The notes under the pieces: generated by a model
What the model was told of the DNA's origin: nothing
Seen by the model: the letters and a program-made list of their open reading frames with translations, nothing else
The model's database searches: none
Assembly (NCBI RefSeq): GCF_024139115.2
Contig: NC_085141.1
Location: 36,710,120 to 36,774,119, forward strand
Source: Armigeres subalbatus
Taxonomy: Eukaryota > Arthropoda > Insecta > Diptera > Culicidae
DNA: 64,000 bases
Direction: 5' to 3'
Shown: positions 11,151-21,535 of the stretch, piece after piece
Position numbering within the stretch: position 1 is the first letter of the stretch
How the letters are laid out: each line of letters opens with the position of its first letter
Position numbers and translations under genes: made by a program

Positions 11151-11392
11151 TATAAATTAGGTTAAGTTTAGTTTAAGTAGAAAACATTGTAATTCCTACA
11201 CGGTTTAATTCAATCAGAGGGAATATCCTAACTGCCAGAGGCAATTGAAATGTATTAATAATAACTAAAAGCGTAACATAGCAAATAAGGATGATAGTGT
11301 TAATAAAACACGGAACACCTAGTCTAAGAGATAAATGCATGTATTAGATAATTAGCAAATAAAAATAGTTAAAAAAAAAAAAACAAAAAAAA

Positions 11393-11880
11393 ACTTAGAA
11401 CTTGCGCTGTATACAACTCTGATTCTTCCGGTGGCTTTATACGGTCATGAGACATGGACGTTAAAGAAGGCTGATCGGAGAGCTTTCGGAGTGTTTGAGC
11501 GCAAGGTTCTGCCGACAATACTCGGCAGTAAACAGCAGAACGGTATCTAGCGACGTCGCATGAATCACCAATTGTACCACCTGTATAAAGGGCTGGATAT
11601 TATTAAGCTTATACAACACAGCAGACTAAGGTGGACTGGACACGTTGTTCGTATGCTGGAAGATCATCAAGCGAAGAGAATATTCAGTAGAGGACCCGGA
11701 AGAGGCCGTTGGCTTCGTGGAAGGCCGCGTACACGATGGCTTTTTGCAGTTGAAGAGGACCTGAGGGCGCTCAATGTTCAGGGCGACTGGAAGCGATTGG
11801 CACAGAATCGAGTCCAGTGGAGAAGGAAACTCCATTCGGCGTAGGTTCATCGAAGAGCTGTAGCCTATCAAGTATCAAGT
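11393..11880 (+). pseudogene. RTE ORF2 C-terminal tail (pseudogene), downstream half
   Basis: The sequence resumes the RTE protein after the Jockey insertion: LALYTTLILPVALYGHETW, ERKVLPTILG, a stop near 11548, then RRRMNHQLYHLY, SRLRWTGHVVRM and GRPRTRWLF, ending at a stop near 11844. The RLRWTGHV(A/V)RM box is a hallmark of RTE-group tails and is also seen at 57676-57720. The 3' end with short AAGTA repeats lies near 11880, where a copy of the dispersed repeat begins. Confidence 0.85.
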
Positions 11881-11883
11881 AAG

Positions 11884-12112
11884 TAGCAACTTGTTGCGAG
11901 CAAATCGGTTGTGCCCGAAAAATGAGTGACACTTTTGCTACATTTTGGTACGTGGGTGCGCACAGACACACACACACATACACACAGACATCACCTCAAT
12001 TCGTCGAACTGAGTCGATCGGAATATATCACTATAGGTATCCGAGCCTTCTATAAAAAGTTTGTTTTTGGATCGATCATATAGCCTTTACTTAGTATACG
12101 AGAAAGGCAAAA
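11884..12112 (+). repeat. Dispersed mosquito repeat, copy 2
   Basis: This copy contains gcaacttgttgcgagcaaat, a (CA)n tract, aactgagtcgatcgg, tatccgagccttctat, tatagccttt and the terminal acgagaaaggcaaaa. It has the same order and orientation as the copy at 3640-3900. It abuts the RTE 3' end directly. Confidence 0.75.
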
Positions 12113-12330
12113 AGGTTGATTTTGGTACATAAGGTTTTGTGGATGCCCAGGGCCCCTTCATTCGATACTCGGGCTACATGCCCGGTTCAACACAATCGTT
12201 CTGTTACTGCGGTATCAACGATAGATATCTCCCGTAAAATCTGATGCTATTCATTATTGATTAACCTCTGCCATGCGTACCATGTCCACTCCATCTGTAC
12301 CCCTCAAAAGCATTTTTCTTTCATGGAATT
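12113..12330 (-). mobile_element. Probable RTE tail fragment, antisense
   Basis: The words ggctacatgcccggttcaac and ccatgcgtaccatgtccact resemble the antisense of the RTE C-terminal tail seen at 43031-43478 (ggctacgtgcccggctcacc). The fragment is short and diverged, with no frame left. Confidence 0.4.
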
Positions 12331-12932
12331 CAATTCCTCCAATCTCAAGATCTTAACAATTCTACAAATCTTTCAAAACATTTTGCATAACTTGTAGGGG
12401 AGACTGAGGAATTTAGGAGACATGATCCCCTTTGGTCATTTCTGATATATATCACAGCCAAAAATAAATAATTTAACGCGGCTTCGCACAGAATCTCTAA
12501 AAACGATATCGATTTGCCTTAAAAATTGAATTTTAAAAAGTCGGAGGGAATTTTACAAGTACTCGCTTTGATAAAATTAGAAATGCTCGCTGATTTATGG
12601 AATAATTTTCCTTGTAAAAATGTGGAATTTCATCAAAAAATTAGACACCTCAGAACAAATTTTTTTTTTTTCGCCAATATTTTGCATGGGTGACTCATAA
12701 AGGAACAAATAGTGGCCCTATATTGAGTAACCGAATTGAAATTTAAATATGTATCCTAAAATTGTGAAGGAATGTTGTCAGTGAAGATAATTTGAAATTT
12801 TATGGCTTTGTGCTGTGAAAAAATTATATTCTGTGGTGAATGGTAGAAGTTATTGAAATTTTGCGTGGCCACTAAAACAATCTTTAGGAGATTCCAAACG
12901 TTCAAGCCGTCCTAATAAAAACGCTAGGAATA
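12331..12932. other. AT-rich spacer, nothing recognised
   Basis: I see no open frame with protein-like composition and no inverted or direct repeat of note. It ends at the hAT target duplication at 12933-12940. Confidence 0.5.
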
Positions 12933-12940
12933 CACTAGAA

Positions 12941-14535
12941 CAGCGGTTCTCAACCTGGGGTACATGTACCCCTGGGGGTACCTTCGCTGGCCCTAGGGAG
13001 TGCCTCGGACAAAAATGCTTAATGGCGTTCGTATTAAATTCCAATCGAAACTTTTGATAATTGGTTTTTTGATTGGTTTTTAATTGATTTTTTATTGCAA
13101 AACTTTGTCTTGTACATAATATGCATGGCGATCAGTAAAACAAAGCAAATTGAATCCTACCCTGCTCAACCACCTCAGCGTATGAAGGGCTGCGGAACAA
13201 AAGATCAAACGGACAAAACGTCGAATAAGCAAATTTGAAAAATCTTCAATGCAATTTACGTGATGTAAACAAAATGTTGAATAATATGTTAGGAATATGC
13301 TTTTCAACTGAAATTTAGAATCTAAAGGTTCGGAAGCCTCCGTTTGAGAGCCATGAAGGCTTTTTACAGAGAAGACTCCTTTCAAGAAAGTCGGAAGCCT
13401 ACTTACAAAAAGCTCGGAAGCCTTCTTTCAAGAGGTTCGGTAGGTTCTTTTCAAAAGACTCGGAAAGCCCATTTCAAGAGGCTCGGAAGCTTCCTTTCAA
13501 TAGGCTCGGAAGCCTTATTTTAAGAGTCTCGGAAGCCTCCTTCTAAGATGCTCGGAAGCATCTCCTTCCAAAAGGGTTGGAAGTCTCTTTCCAAGAGACC
13601 CGGAAGCCTCGTTTCAAGAGGGTCGGAAGCCTTATATCAAACAGCTCGAAAACCTCCTTTCAAGAGTCGTGGAAGCGTCATATCAAGAGGCTCGGAAACC
13701 TTCTTTAAAGAGGCTCGAAAGCCTCCTTCTCACAGGCTCGGAAGCATGCTTTCAAGAGGCTTGGAAGCCTACTTTCAAGGGGCTTGGAAGGTTCTTTTCA
13801 AAGACTCGGAAAGCTCCTTTCTAGAGGCTCGGAAGTCTGCTTTCAAGAGGCCCGGAAACCTATTTTCAACAGGCTCGGAAGCCTCATTTTAAGAAGGCCG
13901 GAAGCTTAATTTTAAGAAGGCCGGAAGCCTTCTTTTAAAAATCCCGGAATCCTCCCTTCAAGAAGCTTGGAATTCTTCGTTCAAAAGGCTTAGAAAAAGA
14001 CGCCACTCGAGAGTCTCGAAAGCCTCTCTACAAGACGCTCAGAAGTATCTCATCAAGAGGTGAAGAAGCCTACTTTCAAGAGGTCCAGAAGCTCCTTTCA
14101 AGAGGCTCAACCTCCTTTTATGAGGTACCGGAAGCCTACCTGCAAAAAGCTCGGAAGGCTCTTTTTAAGAGGCTCGAAAACCTACTTTCAGGTGAAATGG
14201 AAGCCTCCTTTCAAAAGGCTCGGAAGCCTCCCTTCAAGAAACTCAGAATTCTTTTAGGAGGCTTGGAAGCATTCTTTCAAGAGGCTCAGAAGCGTCCTTT
14301 CAATGTGCAAAGGAAGCCTCCTTTTAAGTGACTCGAAAGCCACCATCTTGTCAAGAGGTGCGGAAGCCTACTTTCAAGAGATTCAGAAGCTTCTTTCAAG
14401 AGGCTCAGAAGGCTCCATTCAAAAGGCTCTGAATTATTCTTTCAGAGGCTTGGAAGCCTACTTTCAAGAGTGGGTACCTCATTTAATGCGAAAGTTTGGA
14501 GGAGTACCTCTCAAGAAAAAGGTTGAGAACCGCTG
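12941..14535 (+). mobile_element. Complete hAT (Buster-type) non-autonomous element with internal minisatellite
   Basis: The left end CAGCGGTTCTCAACCT at 12941 is matched in inverse by AGGTTGAGAACCGCTG ending at 14535. The flanks are 8-bp duplications with one mismatch, cactagaa (12933-12940) and cgctagaa (14536-14543), both of nnnTAnnn form, the pattern established for Buster-family hAT. Size is 1595 bp. No transposase is encoded. Positions 12957-13320 are unique AT-rich sequence; 13320-14460 is the minisatellite; 14465-14535 is the subterminal part shared with the fragment ending at 1167. Confidence 0.88.
13320..14460. repeat. ~23-bp minisatellite inside the hAT element
   Basis: The consensus is approximately aggctcggaagcctccttt plus caag, about 45-50 units, more diverged than the array at 1-1105 but of the same sequence and orientation. 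The unit's CCT(C/T)TCAAG part also occurs in the element's right subterminal sequence (about 14507-14515), which suggests the array grew from the element's own end. Frames across it are spurious. Confidence 0.88.
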
Positions 14536-14543
14536 CGCTAGAA

Positions 14544-16571
14544 CAAAGCTACTTTGGTTCACAGTAAAAAAGGGGAGGACAAAGTTTACCAAGGGATAAA
14601 GGTTCCTCATCTTCCCATATATATCTACTTTTAGTTTGCTTTAAATTGCGTTGATTGAGTTCTTTAGGCCATATGCAGTGTCAATACTTCCCAAAGGCTA
14701 AAAGTTCACATCAATCTTTCTACAAAACGATGATGTGTAACTCAAGTTCGCTGCCACCGCTATCAAATGTAGGCACAACCTGCTTCGCCAGTGGAACTGA
14801 TTCACAACCACTCTTTTATTGAGCCTAAACGAGGATGGCTGGTTCGTTCGCAGAAAAAAAACGAGGTGAGCCGGAGCAAATGATCTATTTTTAGCATTCC
14901 ACGGAAACACATCAGATCCTAGCCAGAACGGAACCGAACTGTCTAGGATAGTGGCCCGATCTACTACATTTAACGTGCGAAAATAGAGGAAAATAAAATT
15001 CTCCTTTCCATAATGGTTGAGCGACAAGAAACTTTTCTCTCGATTGGCAAGTCGTTCAAGAATCAATACCCCAAACTTAGGAAATTGAATCTAAAAGTTA
15101 AACTAAAACGTCCCTTTGCCACGTTTCACCTCCAGTTGATAAAATCCAAACACACCTTGGTTTACCAACGTTTTCCGAAAAGCAATCAACAAATTGATAG
15201 GTTTTTATTGACGGCTACGACTCATACCGATGTACTAAGGAAGCACTTCAATATGTGTAAAGAAGGTGCGTAACGGCCAAAAACTCGCACGATAGAAGGA
15301 AATCATGTACAATGCACATGATTTGAGTGGTCCTTTGAGTACACAAACATACTTCAGTTCCGCACATGAAAACTTTATAGCCATCTGCTAGTGTTACGAC
15401 CCGCGAGTGCGTGTGTGGAGAATAAATGGAACAAAATAAATGGCAATACAGAAATTGACTATTTACTATACATAATATAAAGTATCCATGTTTTTGTATC
15501 AATACTGTACTTGTTCATGTGAACAATCGTTAACTTGACGAATTAAGTAGCACATTGCCGTTGTAACCTCAATTTCCTCAGTTTCCAACTTTAACAGTCA
15601 GCTCTTTAATATTTGAATATTGAACACAACAGAACCTTCGACTAATTCTTAATCTATTTTACTAAAGAATATCAAAATAGTCCAATAACAGACCCCGTCG
15701 TATAAATAGAATAAAATTGATTACAAAATGTCGTCTTCCTTCGGTGGAATAAATTAAATGCAACTGTCAGTTGTCTATCATCTTCAGATGACCGCTTCCG
15801 GCCAACCACTTTCATCAAAATCCGATTCCGGGTTGTCAAGTGTGTGTGCGTTTTCCATTTTCCCACTCGCTTTCCTACCAGTTCTTTTTTCCGGTTCTAC
15901 TGGAGATTGTTTCGAGTGCTCTTGAAAGTCCTTGCCCAATCAGTTCACCGGTAAGGATGACGATTGGGCGAGTAGCAAGCTGACTATACTTATCCTACTT
16001 TGACTTTCGTTCAAAGCTGTCGGAACTTTTCCTTACAGAGCTGCCGGATGAACCATCGAGAATAAGGAAATGAGCATCAAAAAGCTGATAAAACTTGACG
16101 GGATTATCTCGCATACATACCTACTTGCGACTTTGCCAGCCGGTTCGTTTCCCTCGATGCACAAATAGGATCCGTCTACCGCATCGACGGCAGCAGGCGA
16201 TGTGGTAAGGGAAAATGGTGTGTGGTTCTGAAAGAGATTTCCTTCTTCTGCAATTGGATCGTTATCTCTTACGGTGGTTGTACCAAGCCGCCGACCCGGT
16301 TAGAAGTTGAGGTACACAAAAACATATCGAAAGTGAGCTTTATTAGATTTTCGAAAAGAAAGGCACACATACGTGGACTAAGGTCGAAAGGATAGGGAAA
16401 AACCGGGTCTGGGTCATTTTGCAGAAGGATCTTAGACTACCGCCGCCGACATTTTTGCATTCGTGAAATTTGCGTAATATGTGAATTTATGTTAAAAAGT
16501 GATTTTACAATAAAATCAGAAGTAATTTGCATGTGAAGAAAATATTTTAAATTTGAACATGCAGGCTGTTT
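14544..16571. other. 2-kb spacer without recognised gene
   Basis: Short open frames exist on both strands (for example 15066-14698 on the minus strand, 122 codons), but none has a domain or motif that I recognise. The part from about 15840 to 16440 is less AT-rich and repeat-poor and could be single-copy host DNA. No splice-bounded exon could be argued. Confidence 0.4.
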
Positions 16572-16835
16572 CAAATTTGTTTTTGCCTTTCTCGTACAAC
16601 AAAGTTGTACCAGAAGGCTATAATTTCACTCCAAAAGCCAAATTTTGATAGGAGGCTCGGAGACCCATAGTGTTATATACCAATCGACTCAGCTCGAAAA
16701 ACTGAGTAAATGTCCGTCTGTGTGTGTGTGGATGTGTGTAGCCCCTGGAATTTTTTTTGTTAAACACGTTTCTTATAGAAGGACTTGACCAATTCGAATG
16801 CAACTAGTTTCATTCGACGGGGAAACTTTCCTAGT
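16572..16835 (-). repeat. Dispersed mosquito repeat, copy 3 (inverted)
   Basis: It begins tttttgcctttctcgtacaa, then has accaatcgactcagctcg and a (GT)n tract, and ends near tttcattcgacggggaaac. This is the reverse complement of the copies at 3640 and 11884. Confidence 0.75.
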
Positions 16836-17656
16836 TGAACACTATTGTTTTTGTTTGCTAATAATACATTCGGTTTGAATAATATTTCTATTTTTCTTTT
16901 AACAAATACGCTGTTTATATGCACACTTTAAATCATTAATCCATTTAGCCGTGACTTAATCCATTACTCTCATAGTTGAGTAATTCTTAAGCAGCGTGAT
17001 ATAATCGCATCAAAGCTTTTAACCGCCAAAATGTAGGCAATTTACGTTGCATTTACCATAATAATTCGAATTCAACACATTGAATCGAGAAAGGCATAAT
17101 CACCACTGGTGTTTAAATTTGGGTTTTGCCTTTCTCGTACAACTAAGTTGTACCGAAAGGCTATCATTTCACTACGAAAACGAACTTTTTATAGAAGCGT
17201 CTGAGACCCATAGTATTATATACCAATCGACTCAGCTCGACGAGCTGAGCACATGTCTGTCTGTCCGTGTGTATGTATGTTTTTTTTCTTCCTAAACAAT
17301 GGAGGGGGAATCTGCTCAACAGACATCCTGGGTTGACCAGGAAGTGCGGGGTTAGGGATCACCGAGGGAGGCAGGACTACATTCCCGACCCACTAAACCG
17401 TTTCCATTGCCGCCAAGCCCATAGTCCCTTCGGTACAACCAGAAAGTAGTGCTTCAAAGGGGGGCCAGTGCACAACGCACCCTCGAGGTTAGCTGCGTGT
17501 CCTTGCAGCACCGAACATCGTAACTCGCTTTTCTAGAAGAACACCATGGTATCGTGCCAGCGCGTTGCCGGCTTTCCAGGTGGCCTTACCACGCCCTATG
17601 TCCTCGGAAGGTGGGAAGGGTCGACTTCGCGCCTGCTTCCCTCTGCACGACTGGTA

Positions 17657-18245
17657 TCAAGAATGATGATGCCGCGTGCACCCCAAATTGACCTTTCTGC
17701 GATAGGGCCTATTCGACAGCACACAGAGGGACTTGCCGACGCGAGGCCTACGCCTGCCCCAGCCTTGACGAGGACCCCTTTCCGTACTCGGGCTCGGAAC
17801 CCGCCCGGTTGACTGACGCCGCGAAAGCGACGATACCATGTTGTTCTTCGCGCGGCCACTTGTTCGATAGAAGGATCGAGTTCGACCACAGGACATGACC
17901 ACCGGTATGACCCCTGAAGCCGACTTCGAACCCTTGGACCACCTCTTGTTTGCGCCTGAACTTGCCATCCTTGAGTCCACGCGCCACCTTCTGTGTAGCT
18001 CCGAGACGATATGGACGATAGCCGATAAAACGGCGTTCCAGCCAACTTCATCTTTACACATCCTCCGAACTACGGTAGTGTCCAGACCACATGTGGCAAG
18101 CATGTGGTCACGCATTGCGCGAAAACGTGGGCACACGAACAACACGTGTTCCGCCGTTTCCTCTAAACCTGCGCACACCAAACACTCGGGCGAGGCCGAG
18201 CAAGCCAGCTGCGTTACCTGCACTTTGATTTTGCAGCACGCTTAA
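17657..18245 (-). pseudogene. R1-clade ORF2 C-terminal end (pseudogene)
   Basis: The minus-strand frame opens near 18245 and reads QLACSASPECLVCAGLEETA then EHVLFVCPRFRAMRDHM, the Cys-His segment that closes ORF2 in R1-clade elements (pattern C-x2-C...H...C), followed by a variable tail. The reading becomes frame-shifted in the leftward part. Everything upstream in ORF2 (endonuclease, RT) is lacking, because the ORF1 end is joined to this piece at about 18245. Confidence 0.8.
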
Positions 18246-19878
18246 ACGCCGGGCACATCGAACCCCCATGGGGTGCTTGCTGTTCACAGCTTTGCTGGAA
18301 CAAATCAAACAATTGGGAGGGTTCGTGCAGCATTGTGCCTTATGTCCCTCCAATCCGCAGCGTCGGCAGAGATTGCTTCTGTCAGGGCCTTTGCAGTCCC
18401 ATTGCTTGTTCCCCGGTTCCAGGCACTTGAAGCAAACTTCGGGTTGCTCGTATATGCGCACAGGGCATACCGACCATCTCACCTTGACGCTCCCTAACTT
18501 GACTACCTTGGAGGCGTCCGCTGCAGATAGCCGAACCAATGCTACCTGCGTCCCTGCCGGACCTTTCCGTAGCCGAACGGCTGCGGTGGTCGTCTCCACT
18601 TCACACTGTCGCCGCAGCGCCGTGACGAGCTCTTCGACTTCAGTGATCTCGTCCAGGTCTTTAACCCTTAGATTCACCTCCGTCGTGAGTGCCCTCACCT
18701 TGACCGTCTCGCCTAGGACCTCCTCCGCCAACTTCTTGTAGGCGGCGCCTTTTGCGAGACGCCCCGCTTCAGCTCGAGTATCATCTCGCCCATCCGGGTA
18801 CGTCTTATTCGACGTACGTCGGCGCCGAGTTCACCGAGCTTGACGTCACTCCTCATCGCCTTCAAAACATCCGAGTACTTAGCCTCGTCCGCCGTGATGA
18901 CTAGGGCATCGCCCTGGAGCGATTGGCGCCTATCCTAGACTTCTTGCTACCCTCATTCGCCTGGGCCTTCTTTTCGGCCCTTGACGTCTTCGGTTTCCTC
19001 TTGTTCTTGACCAGGGTCCAGGAGGCGTCACCTCTATTTCTCTGGTCTGGTGCGGCTGAGAACTTTCAGCCTGCCGTAACCCCTTATCACCGTCTTTTCC
19101 TGGAGTGGACGGACCTTTCCAGGTCCTTCCTCCCCGGTTTTGGAGGTACCTGACCGGGGTTCAGCTTCCCAGCCCCACTACCCTTGTTCGGGGTAGTAAC
19201 CTCCGCGTTTTGGAGCGGCCCCCAGGAGCTCATCCCTGAGACTGTCTCCCTGTTTTTGTGTCTGCTCCATTGGAGCAGTCACCCCCTGACGTACCTGCAA
19301 ATACTTGAGCCTCAGTCTGGGTAGACTTTGGCACCACCGTCTTCGCTGGCACGCCTTCGGTCGATTCGACCTTGCCTGAGTCCGCGAATCCTTGGGCCTC
19401 AGTCTGCAGACCTCGACTCCACCGATTTCACGGGTTTACACTTGGCCGTCCCGACCGCCCTCTCCAGCTTGGCGTCCAGCATCGACTTTCGAAGTTTCTG
19501 CAAGCTCCTCTTGAGCTCCTTGCTGATATTATGCTTCGATGACGCAAAGTCGATGATGGCGTCCAGCTGTTCCGTCGCCACCTCGAAGGCCGAAAGCCCA
19601 TCGCGTTTGCGGTTCATCGCCTCCACAAGCCATGGGCCGTCAATAACCCCTACCGGCGTTTTTATAGCCGAGAGGAAGGTTGAGTGACCCACGCTGGCGC
19701 TGCGCACTGAGCTGCCGACTATTGCCTCTGGCCTCCTAGGCGGAGACCTGAACAACCCACCTCTTGCGAAGGGGTTGTCGCCTACACTACTACCACTAAT
19801 TGAAGAATTGACTTGGTTTTCCATTTTGGTCCCACGAGTTGCTCGGGAAAAGAGGTCCACCACGCCAGAGCCCAGCAT
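18240..19878 (-). pseudogene. R1-clade ORF1, Gag-like zinc-knuckle protein (pseudogene)
   Basis: The start at 19878 (MLGSGVVDLFSRATRGTK) or the nearby internal Met gives a Ser/Pro-rich head and a helical region (DAIIDFASSKHNISKELKRS). After frame breaks between about 19400 and 18730, the segment 18731-18250 shows the core (VTALRRQCEVETTTAAVRLR) and three Cys clusters: CFKCLEPGNKQWDC, CRRCGLEGHKAQCC and CLIC. The first knuckle has Asn where the usual His sits. In active relatives this protein packages element RNA. Confidence 0.82.
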
Positions 19879-20287
19879 GACGCGGTAAGGGACAATTACT
19901 GTGGAGGGTGCCCAGGTACCACACAGGCTCCGTTAAAGGCCTAGCTTATTATTTCACCCCCCTGGCCATGCATCCCCTCGGCACGGGTCGCTTGACGCCT
20001 TGGGATTAGGGGTTAGGGACGATGGTCCCGGTCTAACTCGCAGTGGCCATGTGGAGGGGTCGTGTGTATGTATGTGTATATGTGTGGGTGTATGTGTGTG
20101 CACAAAAGCTATAAAAAACATTAGACAACTTTTCGTATAGTAATCCTTAACCGATTTTCTCGCAACAAGTTTCATTCGACAGGGGACAAAGCCTTGTTGA
20201 TCACTATTGAATTTTATAACGATCGGTCATTGCGTTTCAAAGTTATGAAGAAAATGGTACATCGGACCATATAAACCCCATATAAGG

Positions 20288-21457
20288 AGAACTGCCAAGG
20301 GCGTGGTGGGGTTTAGCAGTGGGCTCTGCTAAAATCCCTCCCAAAAAACCACAAGTGCCCGTAAGCGGACTCTATCAAAGCGACTGTGTGCCGCTTCAAA
20401 AGCACAAGCCCAGGGAGTGCCAATTGGCATGTGGAGTGTCCCTACTTCGGTAGGGTAGTGCGTGAGCTGCTTCGGCAGGGAGTGAGTGATCTGTTTGTGC
20501 TGAGGCAGGAGTGTCATAGCGCGTCACCGCTACTGTCACCTCGAAGCGCAGCAGAAGTCTGAGTATGGACTGCACATGCTAAGGTAAGAGTGTCGTAGCG
20601 TAGTATCGTTGATTGGTCCCTACATACCGCTATCGACACCTCGAGGCATGGCAGTGGAGTGTTAGAGTGAGTTGGGGAGTGTCCCTACTTCGGTAGGGTA
20701 GCGCGTGAGCTGCTTCTGGCAGGGAGTGAGTGATCTGGTTGTGCTGAGGCAGGAGTGTCATAGCGTGTCGCCGCTATTGTCACCTCGAAGCGCAGCAGAA
20801 GTCTGAGTATGGACTGCACATGCTGAGGTAGGAGTCGAGGTATCCCATCGACACCTCGAGGCATTGCAGTGGAGTGTTAGAGTGAGCACCCGAAAAAGGG
20901 TCACATGGAGCGAATGGTCTTTGGAGAAGCTGCTTCGGCGGCAGGGTAGCAGTGGGTTGTACCCAAACACCCACAGTTGTGCACATGTGGTGCATGGGGA
21001 GTGTCCCTGCTTCGGCAGGGTAGCGTGTGGTCTGCTTCGGCAGTGGTGTGATTGATCTGCTCGTGCTGAGGCAGGAGTGTCGTAGCGTAATATCTGTAGG
21101 CCCAGGCAGTTACCGCTATCGACACCTCGAGGCATGGCAGCGGGAGCGCCCGGGAGAGCATCCAAGTAAGACTCAAATGGAGTGAATGGTGTGCGAGCAC
21201 CCAAGTCAGTCTCGCGTGGGACGAGTGCCTGTGTGAGCGATAATGAGCGAGTACGCTTAGTACTGCCGTCCCCCAGAAGTAGTACTGCGAGGTAGTTCCT
21301 GGGGAAACGATGGTGGAGCCCAAGGGAGTTTAGTCGGTATTACCGGTATGGTCGAGTCCGACACTCCAGTACACTTCCGTGTGGTAGTTTGGCAACTACA
21401 ATGCACGTGTACTGGGTTAGTGTGTAAATGCATTCTCCCTTGTAAAATAAAAAAAAA
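20288..21457 (+). mobile_element. Non-coding poly(A) retroposon with internal tandem repeats
   Basis: The sequence ccatataagg occurs at 20278-20287 and 21458-21467, bracketing an insert that ends in an A-rich tail (about 21445-21457). No protein is encoded. Three partial copies of a block beginning gtgtccctacttcggtaggg (or the c-variant) start near 20437, 20677 and 20999. The 3' part (accggtatggtcgagtccg, gtggtagtttggcaactac) looks like a LINE 3' untranslated region. It may be a 5'-plus-3' deletion derivative of a LINE. Confidence 0.7.
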
Positions 21458-21535
21458 CCATATAAGGTTGGTGTCTTAACTAAATGCGAGAAAGGCACCA
21501 CCAACGCTAGGTGGATTAATCTGGGTTTTTTTTCA

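Larger units (their letters stand above)
6926..11392 (+). mobile_element. Jockey-clade LINE (Juan-like), near full length, decayed
   Basis: A leader of about 200 bp (6926-7136) is followed by ORF1 (7137-~8540), ORF2 (8533-11150), a 3' untranslated region and an A-rich tail (about 11358-11392). The order ORF1 with zinc knuckles, endonuclease, then reverse transcriptase without RNase H is that of the Jockey clade; similarity to mosquito Juan elements is from memory. It is inserted inside the RTE ORF2. About 95 bp of target seem to have been lost, so no duplication is evident. Several frameshifts make it inactive. Confidence 0.85.
4205..11880 (+). mobile_element. RTE-clade LINE, split by two nested insertions
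   Basis: The LINE runs on the plus strand: untranslated leader (about 4205-4560), endonuclease remainder (4628-5071), linker (5045-5606), reverse transcriptase (about 5590-6246 and 6719-6925) and C-terminal tail (11393-11844). The 3' end at about 11860-11880 shows short AAGTA-type repeats, typical of RTE tails. A 462-bp insertion (6247-6708) and a 4.5-kb Jockey LINE (6926-11392) interrupt it. Frameshifts and stops are frequent. The N-terminal half of the endonuclease is missing. Confidence 0.85.
17281..20060 (-). mobile_element. R1-clade (Waldo-like?) LINE, internally deleted
   Basis: Identical 15-bp duplications, cgtgtgtatgtatgt, lie at 17266-17280 and 20061-20075. The T-rich run at 17281-17290 is the complement of a 3' poly(A) tail, so the element reads leftward. 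Its Gag-like ORF1 is followed at once by the last part of ORF2 and the 3' untranslated region; endonuclease and RT are missing. The target is an ACAY-type microsatellite on the complementary strand. Sequence-specific insertion into ACAY repeats is known for the Waldo lineage of R1-clade LINEs. Assignment to Waldo is inferred from target and protein type. Confidence 0.8.
17119..21535 (-). repeat. Dispersed mosquito repeat, copy 4, with two nested retroposons
   Basis: The left part (17119-17280) has the gcctttctcgtacaac end, the accaatcgactcagctcg box and the GT-rich tract. It continues at 20061-20287 and finishes at 21458-21535 (gcgagaaaggcaccacc, tggattaatctgggttt). Removing the two insertions restores about 470 bp. 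The two ends carry a short inverted match, GCCTTTCTCG against CGAGAAAGGC. It is non-coding, of unknown family. Confidence 0.75.

Noticed and set aside
14698..15273. Opposed frames of 122 and 86 codons as a host gene
   Set aside because: Overlapping antisense frames without motifs in an AT-rich spacer.
17546..18741. Plus-strand frames across the R1-clade element (for example 18268-18741)
   Set aside because: They are shadows of the minus-strand Gag-like and ORF2 tail frames, which carry the Cys/His motifs.
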